Positions 17,244 through 26,228 of a stretch of 64,000 nucleotides of DNA are shown in pieces; position 1 is the first letter of the stretch; each line of letters begins with the position of its first letter. The translations under genes and the position numbers were made by a program. The notes beneath the pieces are model-generated. The model had not been told where the DNA came from and did not search any database. It saw only the letters and a program-made list of their open reading frames with translations. The stretch is from Thermoplasmata archaeon (GTDB lineage Archaea; Thermoplasmatota; Thermoplasmata; RBG-16-68-12; SOIM01): NCBI GenBank assembly GCA_023140195.1, contig JAGLME010000014.1:81656-145655 (forward strand), read 5' to 3'.

Positions 17244-18677
17244 TCAACTAGGTGGTGCCTGGAACAGGAACCCTGGGTTCTCCATCATAAGATATGTGGG
17301 ACTTCCTTCTTTCTCCAGTCCGTCTATGAACTCCTTGATCCTCTTCAATGGTGGGTCACCAGCATCGCCGACATAATCGAACGGGAGCAGATCCATCTCC
17401 TCCTTCGACAGACCATCCTGAATGATGTGGAGATGCCCCCAGCCCAGGTGTTCGAGCACCCTCAGCAGGTCCACCGGCTTCTGCTTCCCTATCTTGAAGT
17501 CCCTCATGACCTCTTCCTGGACCTTTCTCCTTGCCTTTTCTATCGCTCCAGAGATGACCTCTTGGTCCGGTAAGTGCTCCACATCCTCGTGCATCTCCCC
17601 GAAGATCTCCGCCGAGAAGCGCATGAGGTCTTTGAACACCTCGTTCCCGATACCATCCGGACACGGAGCCAGTAGCAGGATTCTTCCACCTTCTTTGGTT
17701 GCCCTGTAAGCCGCGTTGATGGCCTTTCCTGCCTGGTACACATCTATGCCCTTCGACATTGCACTTACGACCGTCACGTCCGCCTTCTTCTCTATTGGAT
17801 GGAGGTACACCTTTTCCAGTATCTTGCGGTCCCTATCATGGGTCTCGAAGATGTCTCCTCCTGACAACTGCACGAGCCTTCCTTCCGGGTCCACGACCGA
17901 GAGTATCGAGTACACCAGCGTTCCCTTTTCGGACAGTTTCTTCAGTATCAAGCTAACAATCTCGATCTTTCGATCGAAGACTGGATTGCCATTGACCACG
18001 CCAGTATCCACGTTGTCCGCGAACCCCAGTTCTCCGAACATTCGAAGGTGCTCATCGGTGATTATCCTCTCACCGCATATCCCCGGACATATCTGCTTGG
18101 GTCCTCCCGCAACGCCCGCGAAGTAATGGTAGTCAAGGTCGCTCAACGGGATCAGTATCTCCGATTCGCACGCCACCCTGTCGATCTCAACCGGCACTCC
18201 ATCCAGATTACCGACTGAAACCAGGTTCTCAGTGCAGCTGTGGGCGAAAACCTTGTTCCGATGTTTGGGCCAGATCTCTCCACCCAGTATCTTCCGATAC
18301 TCGGTTTCAGAGGGCGCTCTGTGAGTTCCGCCGCAGACCAGGATTCTCAGGTTCTCCTCACTTAGGCCAAGATCGATCAGCTCTTCGAACAACAACGGCA
18401 ACAGGATCTTCGTGTGTATGTTCTCACGGGTATGATCGTCCACCATGATGGTGCAATATCCGCCCCTGTATGTGCTCTGGATGAACTCCTTGAGCGGCGG
18501 CGTATCCGGCCCTATCGAGTTGGAGATCGCCTCCTTCAACCTCTGTTGGACGTCCTCGATGGGAGGGTGTCCCTCTGGTGCGCAGCACTCGATGAGCCTT
18601 CCTTCTTCCACGATTGACTTGGGTAAGATGCCCTCCAGCAACTCATCTCCGTAGATCATCTGGCCGATGTACTTCAT
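17244..18677 (-). CDS. larA: LarA-like nickel-pincer (lactate) racemase family protein
   Basis: A 477-residue LarA/DUF2088-family protein. LarA enzymes interconvert alpha-hydroxyacid stereoisomers using a nickel-pincer nucleotide bound to a Lys. Family motifs here are VDDHTREN, CGGTHRAPSETE and DYHYFAGVAGGPKQICPG, in which His and Lys match the ligand/cofactor positions. The substrate may not be lactate, since the family is diverse. The cofactor genes larB, larC and larE are not in this window. It is upstream of the HD gene. Confidence 0.82.
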   Translation of the reverse strand: MKYIGQMIYGDELLEGILPKSIVEEGRLIECCAPEGHPPIEDVQQRLKEAISNSIGPDTPPLKEFIQSTYRGGYCTIMVDDHTRENIHTKILLPLLFEELIDLGLSEENLRILVCGGTHRAPSETEYRKILGGEIWPKHRNKVFAHSCTENLVSVGNLDGVPVEIDRVACESEILIPLSDLDYHYFAGVAGGPKQICPGICGERIITDEHLRMFGELGFADNVDTGVVNGNPVFDRKIEIVSLILKKLSEKGTLVYSILSVVDPEGRLVQLSGGDIFETHDRDRKILEKVYLHPIEKKADVTVVSAMSKGIDVYQAGKAINAAYRATKEGGRILLLAPCPDGIGNEVFKDLMRFSAEIFGEMHEDVEHLPDQEVISGAIEKARRKVQEEVMRDFKIGKQKPVDLLRVLEHLGWGHLHIIQDGLSKEEMDLLPFDYVGDAGDPPLKRIKEFIDGLEKEGSPTYLMMENPGFLFQAPPS

Positions 18678-18747
18678 CCTACACCCCTGACCTCACACTA
18701 CATATGCCCATTCAGAATTCGGTATAAAGGGTTTTTGAGTAATATGG

Positions 18748-21660
18748 TCAGGAAGACTTCTCGATCGCTATTGAGATCTCTTTGTTCCCGATGGTGTAGC
18801 CCTTCAGTTCCTCGTGCTTCTCAAGGAGAACCTCCTCAGAAAGTGTTTCACGCTTAAGATAATCCTCCCACTGGCCCAGTACTTCGGCCACCCTTCCCGT
18901 GCTGTCCTCGACGAACAGGCGGATCTTGTCCTCCACGTGGAGGTCCTTCTCCTTCCGCAATCTCTGCACCCGGCGGACCAGCTCTCGCACGAATCCCTCG
19001 TCTCTCAGCTCTTTGGTCAGTTCAGTGTCAAGCAGTATCTTTAGATTGTGCCCCTCGTAGTCCTCTTCCACGAAGTCTCCCCAGAACTCCTCGTCATAGG
19101 TCTTGATGTTCAGTTCTTCAAGCAGGATATCACGAAGGTCCTCGTTCAGGTCGGAGTCGTCTATGAACACCCTTGCCTTGGCCAGAGGCTGCCTGGTCTT
19201 CAACTTGTTCTCCGCCCTCACCGACAATCCAACTTCTGTTATCCTTCTCAGGAGGAGCATCTCTTCCTCGAGCTTCTCGTCCACCAGTTCTGGATTTGCG
19301 ACTGGGAAATCTGTGAGATGAACGCTCTCGGGGGACGACTCGTCCACTGACCTCACGAGGTTCTGATATATCTCCTCCGCCAGGAAGGGAGTCAGGGGGG
19401 CCAGCATCTTGGTGATCGAGTTCAGAACATGGTAAAGCACGTCGTACGCCTGCTTCTTCTGTTCACTGCTCTCTGCCTTCCAGAATCGTCTCCTCGACCT
19501 TCGGATGTACCAGTTGGCCAGGTCCTGAATGAGATTCTCGAGGATCCTGGTGGTATCGCAGACCTCGAACTTCTCCATGTGGTCGGTGAAGGATGCCAGA
19601 CTCGAGTTCAGCCTGGAGATCATCCATCGGTCCAGAACGTCGTTCGATTCCGGAGTGGCTTCCGGGTCAAGATCTGGCTGGTCCACTGACGCGTAGGTGA
19701 TGAAGAACCTGTACACGTTCCAGAGGATTGATAGCAGTCTTGTTGGTTGCTTGGCCGCACCATACCCGAACCTCAGATCGAACCGAGGGTTCTGGGCACT
19801 GTACACCCACCGCATCACATCCGCTCCCATCTTCTCTATGGCCTCATCGAACCAGATCACGTTGCCCTTGCTCCTGTGCATCGCATCCCCGTTCTCATCG
19901 ACCACCCTCTCGTACATCACGACGCTGTTGAACGGAGCCCTCCCCTCCAGAACGCAGCTCATGACCAGCAGGGAGTAGAACCAGAGGCGCACCTGCTCCC
20001 TCATCTCCAGAACCAGCTCGGACGGGAACCATTTCTCCCAGAAGTCCCTATCATGCCTGTATTCAAGGGTGGAATACGGTACGATGCCAGCGTCAAGCCA
20101 GCAGTCGCCCACTTCTCTCACACGTGACATCTCCTCTTCGCATTCCGGGCATCTGATCTTGAAATCGTCTATCCAAGGTCTGTGCAGTTCGGGAAGTTCG
20201 GCATCCTTGTCCACAGCCTTCTCTAGCAGTTCTTCCTTCGAGGAAACGATTTGAAAGTGTTCGTTCTCGCACACGTAGAATGGCAGCGGCAATCCCCAGT
20301 ACCTCTTCCTTGAGATGCACCAGTCCCCCAATGCGTTCAGCCAATCCTCCATCAGTTTCTCGCCGAACTTGGGCTTCCAGTTCACTTTCTTCGTCTCTTC
20401 CAGCATCAGGCCCCTGAGCTTGGGCACGGCCAGGAACCACTCGTTCACCAGCCGGAACACGATCTCTTCGTGGCACCGCCAGCATTCAGGATATCTGTGC
20501 TCGTAGTCGTGAATCTTGTAGACCAGACCCTTCTGCCTCAGGTTCTCGAAGATCTCGTCATTGGTCTCGAACACCGACTTACCGGTCAGAGGTTCGAACC
20601 CTTCTATGAACACCCCGTTCTCGTCAATCGGACAGATGGCCGGCAGGTCATGTTCCTTCGCCAGCTCATAGTCCTCTTGTCCGCAGCCGGGTGCGATGTG
20701 GACGATCCCGGTACCCTCTTCTGCGCCCACCTCGTCCCAGAGCAGCACCCTGTGCTTGACGCCGCTTTGAGCCTTCAGCTCGTCGAACGGGCCTTTGTAC
20801 TCCTTGCCTTCCAGCTCCGAACCCATCATGACATCCAGGACCTCGTTATCTCCTTCAAGTGCTGGTAGAGCCTCCTCCGCAAGTATCAGGATCTCTCCTT
20901 CATTTGACACTTCAACATATCTCTCATCGGGGTTGACCGCGATGGCAACGTTGGATGACAGCGTCCACGGTGTAGTCGTCCAGACCAGGAAACTCTTGTT
21001 CTCTTCCCCTATGATGGGGAACTTGAGGTAGATCGCCTTGTGGACCATCTCCCTGTAAGAGTCCATCAGCTCATGTTGTGAGAGGGATGTGCCACACCTG
21101 GCGCACCACTGCATAACCCTCGCGCCCTTGTACAGCATGTCCTTGTCGTTGCATACTTTCAAGAAATGCCAGATGCTCTGGATGTTCTCATCAGACATGG
21201 TGAAATATGAGTTGGGCCAGTCCATCCACTGACCGAGGACCTTGGACTGCTGCTCGATTATCCCTGCATACTTCGTTACGCGTTCACGGCACTTCCTCGA
21301 GAAGTTATCCAGACCGTAATCCTCGATGTCCTTCTTGGTCTTCAGGCCCAGGGCCTTCTCGGTCTCCACCTCCACCCAGAGCCCTTGGCAATCGAAGCCG
21401 TTCTGAAGCCTCTGGTTGAAACCTTGGAGCGCCTTGAACCTCTGGATGACGTCCTTGAGCGTCCTTCCCCATGCGTGGTGCACACCCATGGGATTGTTGG
21501 CCGTGATAGGCCCGTCTATGAAGGAATAGTTGGGTCCGTTAGAGTTCTTCTCCATCAGTTTGTTCACGAACTCTCCTTCTTCCCAGTACGCAAGCCATCT
21601 GTCCGCGATCTCCTTGAAGTTGGGGTAGGAGCCGACTTCTGGGAATTTCCCTTTACTCAT
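18748..21660 (-). CDS. ileS: Isoleucyl-tRNA synthetase
   Basis: A 970-residue class I aminoacyl-tRNA synthetase of the Ile/Val/Leu group. The HIGH-type motif is GVHHAWGR, followed by NGFDCQGLWVEVE. The CP1 editing domain has TTTPWTLSSNVA, and the KMSKS-type motif is MHRSKGN, with an anticodon-binding C-terminal domain. The zinc-like CPECEEE and DCWLDAGI support IleRS. The ATG at 21660 is preceded by GGAGGAAC, so I prefer it to a TTG 15 bases upstream. The unusual HIGH and KMSKS variants mark a divergent IleRS subtype. Confidence 0.9.
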   Translation of the reverse strand: MSKGKFPEVGSYPNFKEIADRWLAYWEEGEFVNKLMEKNSNGPNYSFIDGPITANNPMGVHHAWGRTLKDVIQRFKALQGFNQRLQNGFDCQGLWVEVETEKALGLKTKKDIEDYGLDNFSRKCRERVTKYAGIIEQQSKVLGQWMDWPNSYFTMSDENIQSIWHFLKVCNDKDMLYKGARVMQWCARCGTSLSQHELMDSYREMVHKAIYLKFPIIGEENKSFLVWTTTPWTLSSNVAIAVNPDERYVEVSNEGEILILAEEALPALEGDNEVLDVMMGSELEGKEYKGPFDELKAQSGVKHRVLLWDEVGAEEGTGIVHIAPGCGQEDYELAKEHDLPAICPIDENGVFIEGFEPLTGKSVFETNDEIFENLRQKGLVYKIHDYEHRYPECWRCHEEIVFRLVNEWFLAVPKLRGLMLEETKKVNWKPKFGEKLMEDWLNALGDWCISRKRYWGLPLPFYVCENEHFQIVSSKEELLEKAVDKDAELPELHRPWIDDFKIRCPECEEEMSRVREVGDCWLDAGIVPYSTLEYRHDRDFWEKWFPSELVLEMREQVRLWFYSLLVMSCVLEGRAPFNSVVMYERVVDENGDAMHRSKGNVIWFDEAIEKMGADVMRWVYSAQNPRFDLRFGYGAAKQPTRLLSILWNVYRFFITYASVDQPDLDPEATPESNDVLDRWMISRLNSSLASFTDHMEKFEVCDTTRILENLIQDLANWYIRRSRRRFWKAESSEQKKQAYDVLYHVLNSITKMLAPLTPFLAEEIYQNLVRSVDESSPESVHLTDFPVANPELVDEKLEEEMLLLRRITEVGLSVRAENKLKTRQPLAKARVFIDDSDLNEDLRDILLEELNIKTYDEEFWGDFVEEDYEGHNLKILLDTELTKELRDEGFVRELVRRVQRLRKEKDLHVEDKIRLFVEDSTGRVAEVLGQWEDYLKRETLSEEVLLEKHEELKGYTIGNKEISIAIEKSS

Positions 21661-21887
21661 AACTTGTTCCTCCAAGAGCCAGAAAACAGTATGAACTCAA
21701 GCACTCGGAGGGCTTAGCGCCCTATGATAATGATGATCGTGCAAGAGCTCATTGGGTCTTCATCTGGATTGGGGTATAAGTAGTTTATGCGTTGAGGTGT
21801 CTGGCACTTTGGCAAGTCGTACCGATTACCAGCGCAAATGAATAATACATCCTTCATGATTATTCCGCGGGTGAGACCATTCGTTGT

Positions 21888-22835
21888 GTGGTAACAGGAG
21901 GAGCCGGGTTCATTGGCAGCCATCTCGTAGAGAGGCTTCTCGACGAAGGCCACCACGTCGTTTGTGTCGATACCTTTGACGATTATTATTCTGGAAAGGA
22001 AGTGAACATCGGGAGCATTGCAGAGCATCCCAGCTTCGAGCTGCAGAGGACCAACATTCTGGATTACGATGCCCTTCTTGCTAGCTTCAACGGCGCAGAG
22101 GTGGTGTTCCATCAGGCCGCCCAGCCCGGAGTTCGTGTCTCCATCGTGAATCCTTTCAAGACGTATTCCACCAATGTCAACGGGACGCTCAACGTGTTGC
22201 TGGCCAGTCGGGATTCCGATGTCAAGAAGGTCGTTTATGCATCCTCTTCTTCGGTTTACGGGAACGGCGTTCCAATGCCCACACATGAGGATTGTGAGAC
22301 AAAGCCCATTTCTCCCTACGGAGTCAGCAAGTTAGCGACCGAGCACTACTGCAGGGTCTTCGGGGAGTTGTACGGAATGAAGATAGTCGCCCTCAGATAC
22401 TTCACCGTCTTCGGTCCGCGCCAGAGGCCGGACATGGCGATCAGGAAGTTCGTTCGGTTGATGGAATCCGGTCAGCCGGTGAACATCTACGGGGACGGAG
22501 AGCAGACGAGGGATTTCACATTCATCTCCGACGCGATTGAGGCGAACATACTGGCTATGGGAAGCAGTGGGGCGGACGGGGAAGCTGTCAACATCGGCGG
22601 GGGCAGCAGTGTCACGGTGAATCAGGTCGTTCACAAGATCAGGGCGAATTATCCAGAGTCTCCGGAGCCCATCTATCAGGAGGTCCAGCAGGGGGACGTT
22701 GACCATACCCTTTCAGACAACTCCAAGGCAAGGGAATTGCTGGGTTGGAAGCCCGCGGTCTCGTTCGATCAAGGTCTGAAGGAGTTCATTGACTGGTACC
22801 GCTCGAATATTCAAGGTAAGGCCATTGGTGATTGA
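21888..22835 (+). CDS. NAD-dependent nucleotide-sugar epimerase/dehydratase
   Basis: At least 315 residues of an extended-SDR sugar-nucleotide enzyme: the NAD motif TGGAGFIGSH, the catalytic YGVSK, a Ser/Thr stretch ASSSSVYG and ARFGPRQRP-like ALRYFTVFGPRQRP. It resembles UDP-glucose or UDP-glucuronate 4-epimerases. The only standard start is GTG 21888, immediately before the Rossmann motif. An in-frame ATT at 21879 would give the more typical MRCVVTGGAG, and it has GGTGA 4 bases upstream. It begins the plus-strand surface-glycan pair. Confidence 0.87.
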   Translation: MVTGGAGFIGSHLVERLLDEGHHVVCVDTFDDYYSGKEVNIGSIAEHPSFELQRTNILDYDALLASFNGAEVVFHQAAQPGVRVSIVNPFKTYSTNVNGTLNVLLASRDSDVKKVVYASSSSVYGNGVPMPTHEDCETKPISPYGVSKLATEHYCRVFGELYGMKIVALRYFTVFGPRQRPDMAIRKFVRLMESGQPVNIYGDGEQTRDFTFISDAIEANILAMGSSGADGEAVNIGGGSSVTVNQVVHKIRANYPESPEPIYQEVQQGDVDHTLSDNSKARELLGWKPAVSFDQGLKEFIDWYRSNIQGKAIGD

Positions 22836-24283
22836 GTTTGGTGGAAGCCGATCAAGCTGAAGAATCGCACGAGGAGATTCACGCACCCAGAGATGTCTGG
22901 ACCGCCAGAATCGCGCTTTCGATCTACGCTTTCTTCCTCATCCTCCTGGCAGGCATCGGTTTCTTTACTCTGTTCTACGTCGTTTTCCTAGTTTCTTTCC
23001 TGGCGCTCGTGATGCATATCGACAAACTGGAGACGTTCAAGATCATTAACACCCTGAATCTCAAGAAGAAGATGGTGCTCATATTCATCATCGCCCTTCT
23101 GACCCGGCTGGTAATGCTTGTCCAAGACCAGATAATCACCGACGACATACTCAACTACGTTCTTCGCGGGGAGATGATGCTTGACGGGAGGATACCATAC
23201 GTTGATTTCTACGGCGGTAGCAAGCCTCCCCTGCACAATCTGGTTCTTCTCATGGTATCAGGCGCCTTTGGTGCTGGTGAGGTCCAGTTCCGGGTCGTGT
23301 TCTCCATCATCGATGCCATGATCGCTGTGCTGATACTCTTCCTCTCCGAGAACAATCGGGGGAGCAGGCTCCTTCTGTCCGCGGCTCTGCTGTACGCTCT
23401 CTGCCCGATTGGCGTGATAACTATTGGTCTTTCAGGCCATTTCGATCCGGTTCCTGTGATCGCTGTGGTCCTCTCGACCATATTCTTGATATCCAGGAGA
23501 CATCGGTTGTCATCTCTTTTCCTCGGTCTGGGTCTCGCTCTCAAGTTGTTCGGGGCTGTTCTGCTTCCGTATTATGTGTGGAAGACAAAGACGTTCAAGA
23601 AGAGGGCGCTGTACGTACTTCTGTTCACAATACCCATGGGCCTTTCGTTGTTGGGCCTGTTCATTCTCTCCCCTGACGGTCCTGGGTTTTATCTCAGTGA
23701 GACATCTGGGTGGGGAGGATGGTGGTCGTTCACTCACTTGATCACCTTCGCGTTAGGATCAGACTACATCGGTGACATGAAAGTCTCTTGGATTCTCATG
23801 GGAATATTCCTTCTGCTGATACTTGCCATGTACATGTCCATTTGGAGGAATAGGGACGAAGAGGAGAGGATGATACTGCTCTGGTACCAGGTGGTCGTGT
23901 TCATATCGGTCGCATACCTGGGTCTTATGGTCCTGGACGGTTGGGCCCAGACTGACGCCGGGATCTACATCCTCCCTGCTTATCTGATCTTCGTGATTTA
24001 TGCAGTCGCAATGAGATTGGCGCTTTACAAGTACTGGGAATCCATCTTCCCGCGGAAGCTATCTGGTGGGCGAACCGAGAGAATCCTCATCATCACCAGC
24101 CTCGCCATCATATTGTTCTGTTTCGGCCTGCCCAATTATGCTCCATGGTACATAATCTGGTTCCTGCCGTTCCTTCTTGCAGTGAGAACCAAGAGCATCA
24201 GGTTCACGCTTCTTTTCCTTCTGGTCTGGCACATAATGGGAAAGGGAGTTTCCATATTCCCCGGACTTCCGCCAATTGGATGA
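22832..24283 (+). CDS. GT-C type membrane glycosyltransferase (GT39/ArnT-like)
   Basis: A 483-residue polytopic protein with about 11-12 membrane segments. A first extracytoplasmic loop has the acidic DDILNYVLRGEMM and DFYGGSKPPLHN, as in GT39/GT87-like transferases that use lipid-phosphate sugars. The frame opens at TTG 22832, overlapping the epimerase stop. GTG 22841, 8 bases after a GGTGA, is an alternative start. Its TGA abuts, with no spacing, the end of the convergent GT2 gene. Likely role: surface-glycan or protein glycosylation. Confidence 0.82.
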   Translation: MSLVEADQAEESHEEIHAPRDVWTARIALSIYAFFLILLAGIGFFTLFYVVFLVSFLALVMHIDKLETFKIINTLNLKKKMVLIFIIALLTRLVMLVQDQIITDDILNYVLRGEMMLDGRIPYVDFYGGSKPPLHNLVLLMVSGAFGAGEVQFRVVFSIIDAMIAVLILFLSENNRGSRLLLSAALLYALCPIGVITIGLSGHFDPVPVIAVVLSTIFLISRRHRLSSLFLGLGLALKLFGAVLLPYYVWKTKTFKKRALYVLLFTIPMGLSLLGLFILSPDGPGFYLSETSGWGGWWSFTHLITFALGSDYIGDMKVSWILMGIFLLLILAMYMSIWRNRDEEERMILLWYQVVVFISVAYLGLMVLDGWAQTDAGIYILPAYLIFVIYAVAMRLALYKYWESIFPRKLSGGRTERILIITSLAIILFCFGLPNYAPWYIIWFLPFLLAVRTKSIRFTLLFLLVWHIMGKGVSIFPGLPPIG

Positions 24284-25003
24284 TCATCCTGATGGCCTGA
24301 CCTGCTTCCTCCTCATATGCTCCCGACGGAACCTGAAGAAATCTCGCAGTGTTATGAACACCACCGTTGAGGGCTTGATGTATGATTTTCCCCCTTCTCG
24401 ATCATAATGCTTGATGTCTACCTCTGTCAGGGAGTATCCCTTGACTTGGGCAAGTGGCAGGATGAACCTGTGCAGCCCCAGGTAGCCGTCCGGTTTGAAG
24501 CCCATACCGAGAGCCGCCTCCTTGGTGAACGCCTTGAACCCACTGTTCTGGTCTTGGATGCTCAATCCCAGGAATCCCCGAACGATGACCTTGTTGTACA
24601 CCCTTGAGATAAGCCGTCTTATCCAATCATCCGCCCTTTCGAAGCGATGGCCGCTGACGACATCATAACCTTCCTCCACCTTCTGCAGGAACTTGGGGAT
24701 CTCTCCCGGATCATACTGGCAGTCGCCGTCGATTATGAAGAATACGTCTCCCTCGGCGTTATGGAACCCAGTCTCTATCGCCCACGATCGACCCTTGTTC
24801 TTCTCGTGATGGACCGTCCTCACTGTCGCGTACTTCTCTGAAAGGCTGTCACAGATGCTCCCGGTCCTATCCTGGCTGCCATCATCCACTAGAAGGACCT
24901 CACCGTCTATCCCGCTCTCCTCGTAGGCCTTTAGAATCTCTTCTGTCTGCCTTTCAACGTTGTCCTGCTCGTTGTATAGCAGGACGATGGTGCTGCACCG
25001 CAT
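24284..25003 (-). CDS. Family 2 glycosyltransferase (dolichyl-phosphate sugar synthase-like)
   Basis: A 239-residue GT-A enzyme. Nucleotide-sugar binding is shown by VLLYNEQDN and LLVDDGSQD, with the DxD-type motif IIDGDCQYDP, followed by NSGFKAF. These match DPM1/AglJ-like transferases that make polyprenyl-phosphate sugars, the donors used by GT-C enzymes such as the convergent neighbour. It lies 24 bases downstream of the flippase-like gene on the same strand. Confidence 0.87.
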   Translation of the reverse strand: MRCSTIVLLYNEQDNVERQTEEILKAYEESGIDGEVLLVDDGSQDRTGSICDSLSEKYATVRTVHHEKNKGRSWAIETGFHNAEGDVFFIIDGDCQYDPGEIPKFLQKVEEGYDVVSGHRFERADDWIRRLISRVYNKVIVRGFLGLSIQDQNSGFKAFTKEAALGMGFKPDGYLGLHRFILPLAQVKGYSLTEVDIKHYDREGGKSYIKPSTVVFITLRDFFRFRREHMRRKQVRPSG

Positions 25004-25027
25004 GATATCGCTCTCGACAAATCCCGA

Positions 25028-26107
25028 CTATTCCTTGGCTTCCGATGGTTTCGCCATCTCAACCGGAAGAGGCTGCTTCTCTTCCACATTCTTTGCTTTC
25101 GCAAGGCTCTTGATCGCGATGACGATTCCAGGAGGGACCAGTATCCAGATGGATGTGAAGGTCATGAGAAGGCCGGCAGTGGTGGCAAGGGAGATGTTCA
25201 CCCCTGAAGCGTTGAACACCATAGCGATGAGTGCCACGTTGAAGGTGCCGCCAGGGACGAACGAACCCAGAAGGGTGGCGAGGCTGGACGCTATTAGCAC
25301 AAAACCCACGAAGGGCACGGATTCAGGCGAGAGCGCATACATCACCAGGAAGACGCGGGTAGCCTCGTTCAGCCAGATCACAGTTGTCAGGGAGAATGTT
25401 GTTATGGTCGTCCTCTTCGAACTGAGTATGCCTCTGAACCCGTCACTGAAACTGGTGATTGTGCCGTTGACCGCCTTTTCCCATTTTGGCAGGGGTCTCC
25501 TCATGATCCTCGATGCCGTCCTGACGAACCAATTGGCCACCCTGTTCAAGGTCGAGAGGTGGAGGGCCAGATAAACGACCGCCACCAGAAGGAAGACTAC
25601 CAGGACTATGAACAGGGCCAGGAAAATCCCGCCCGAGAAGGGCAGCAATGTCAGTATCAACGCGAGGCCTATTATGGCAAATATCGCCAGTACCAGAAGG
25701 TCCATGACCCTCTCCGTGAAGACGGTTGCCAGTCCGCTTCCGAAATGATGGCCGCTCCTTTCTCTGAGCATATATGCCCTCACAGGTTCTCCGGCTATTC
25801 TGCCCGGTGTCACGCTGTTCACAGAAAGGCCGACTATGACGAAGGAAAGGGCCGTTTTGAACGGCGTCTTGAAGCCTGAGGAGTTTAGAAGGTAATACCA
25901 GCGGAGCGCCTTCGTCAACAGATTGACCAGGTATAGAAGAAGAACCAGGCCGATGATTGTCAGATTCGCTCCGGAAATGATCGAGACTAGCTCTCCTGGG
26001 TCCGCCAGCCAGAGCATCGCAAGAAGGAGGATGATGGAAAACGCTCCAACGATGACCGTTCTGGGTCTGATCCTTCTCGAACCGCTCCTACCCTCGCCCC
26101 CATCCAT
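25028..26107 (-). CDS. AglD/LPG-synthase-like integral membrane protein (UPF0104)
   Basis: A 359-residue protein with about eight membrane segments of the lysylphosphatidylglycerol synthetase TM / UPF0104 family. Visible features are the GLSVNSVTPGRIAGEPVRAY conserved segment, an ERVMDLLVLA helix and a GSFVPGGTFN segment. Archaeal members near GT2 genes are thought to act in lipid-linked sugar handling. The N-terminal basic cytoplasmic tail precedes the first TM. The operon with the following GT2 gene supports a glycan role. Confidence 0.8.
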   Translation of the reverse strand: MDGGEGRSGSRRIRPRTVIVGAFSIILLLAMLWLADPGELVSIISGANLTIIGLVLLLYLVNLLTKALRWYYLLNSSGFKTPFKTALSFVIVGLSVNSVTPGRIAGEPVRAYMLRERSGHHFGSGLATVFTERVMDLLVLAIFAIIGLALILTLLPFSGGIFLALFIVLVVFLLVAVVYLALHLSTLNRVANWFVRTASRIMRRPLPKWEKAVNGTITSFSDGFRGILSSKRTTITTFSLTTVIWLNEATRVFLVMYALSPESVPFVGFVLIASSLATLLGSFVPGGTFNVALIAMVFNASGVNISLATTAGLLMTFTSIWILVPPGIVIAIKSLAKAKNVEEKQPLPVEMAKPSEAKE

Positions 26108-26228
26108 ATCTGCCGAGTGATGAGATGTGAATACAAAATACTTCCGAAATCCAGTTTTGGCAGTTGCGAAAGACCCCTATATGAGTTGAACGATAGACCT
26201 CTCGTCTGCAGGCGAGCGAGGGGAGTAA

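Noticed and set aside
21714-22286. 190-residue minus-strand frame opposite the epimerase gene
   Set aside because: It lacks an SD and family motifs, and overlaps the clear epimerase frame; it is a shadow.
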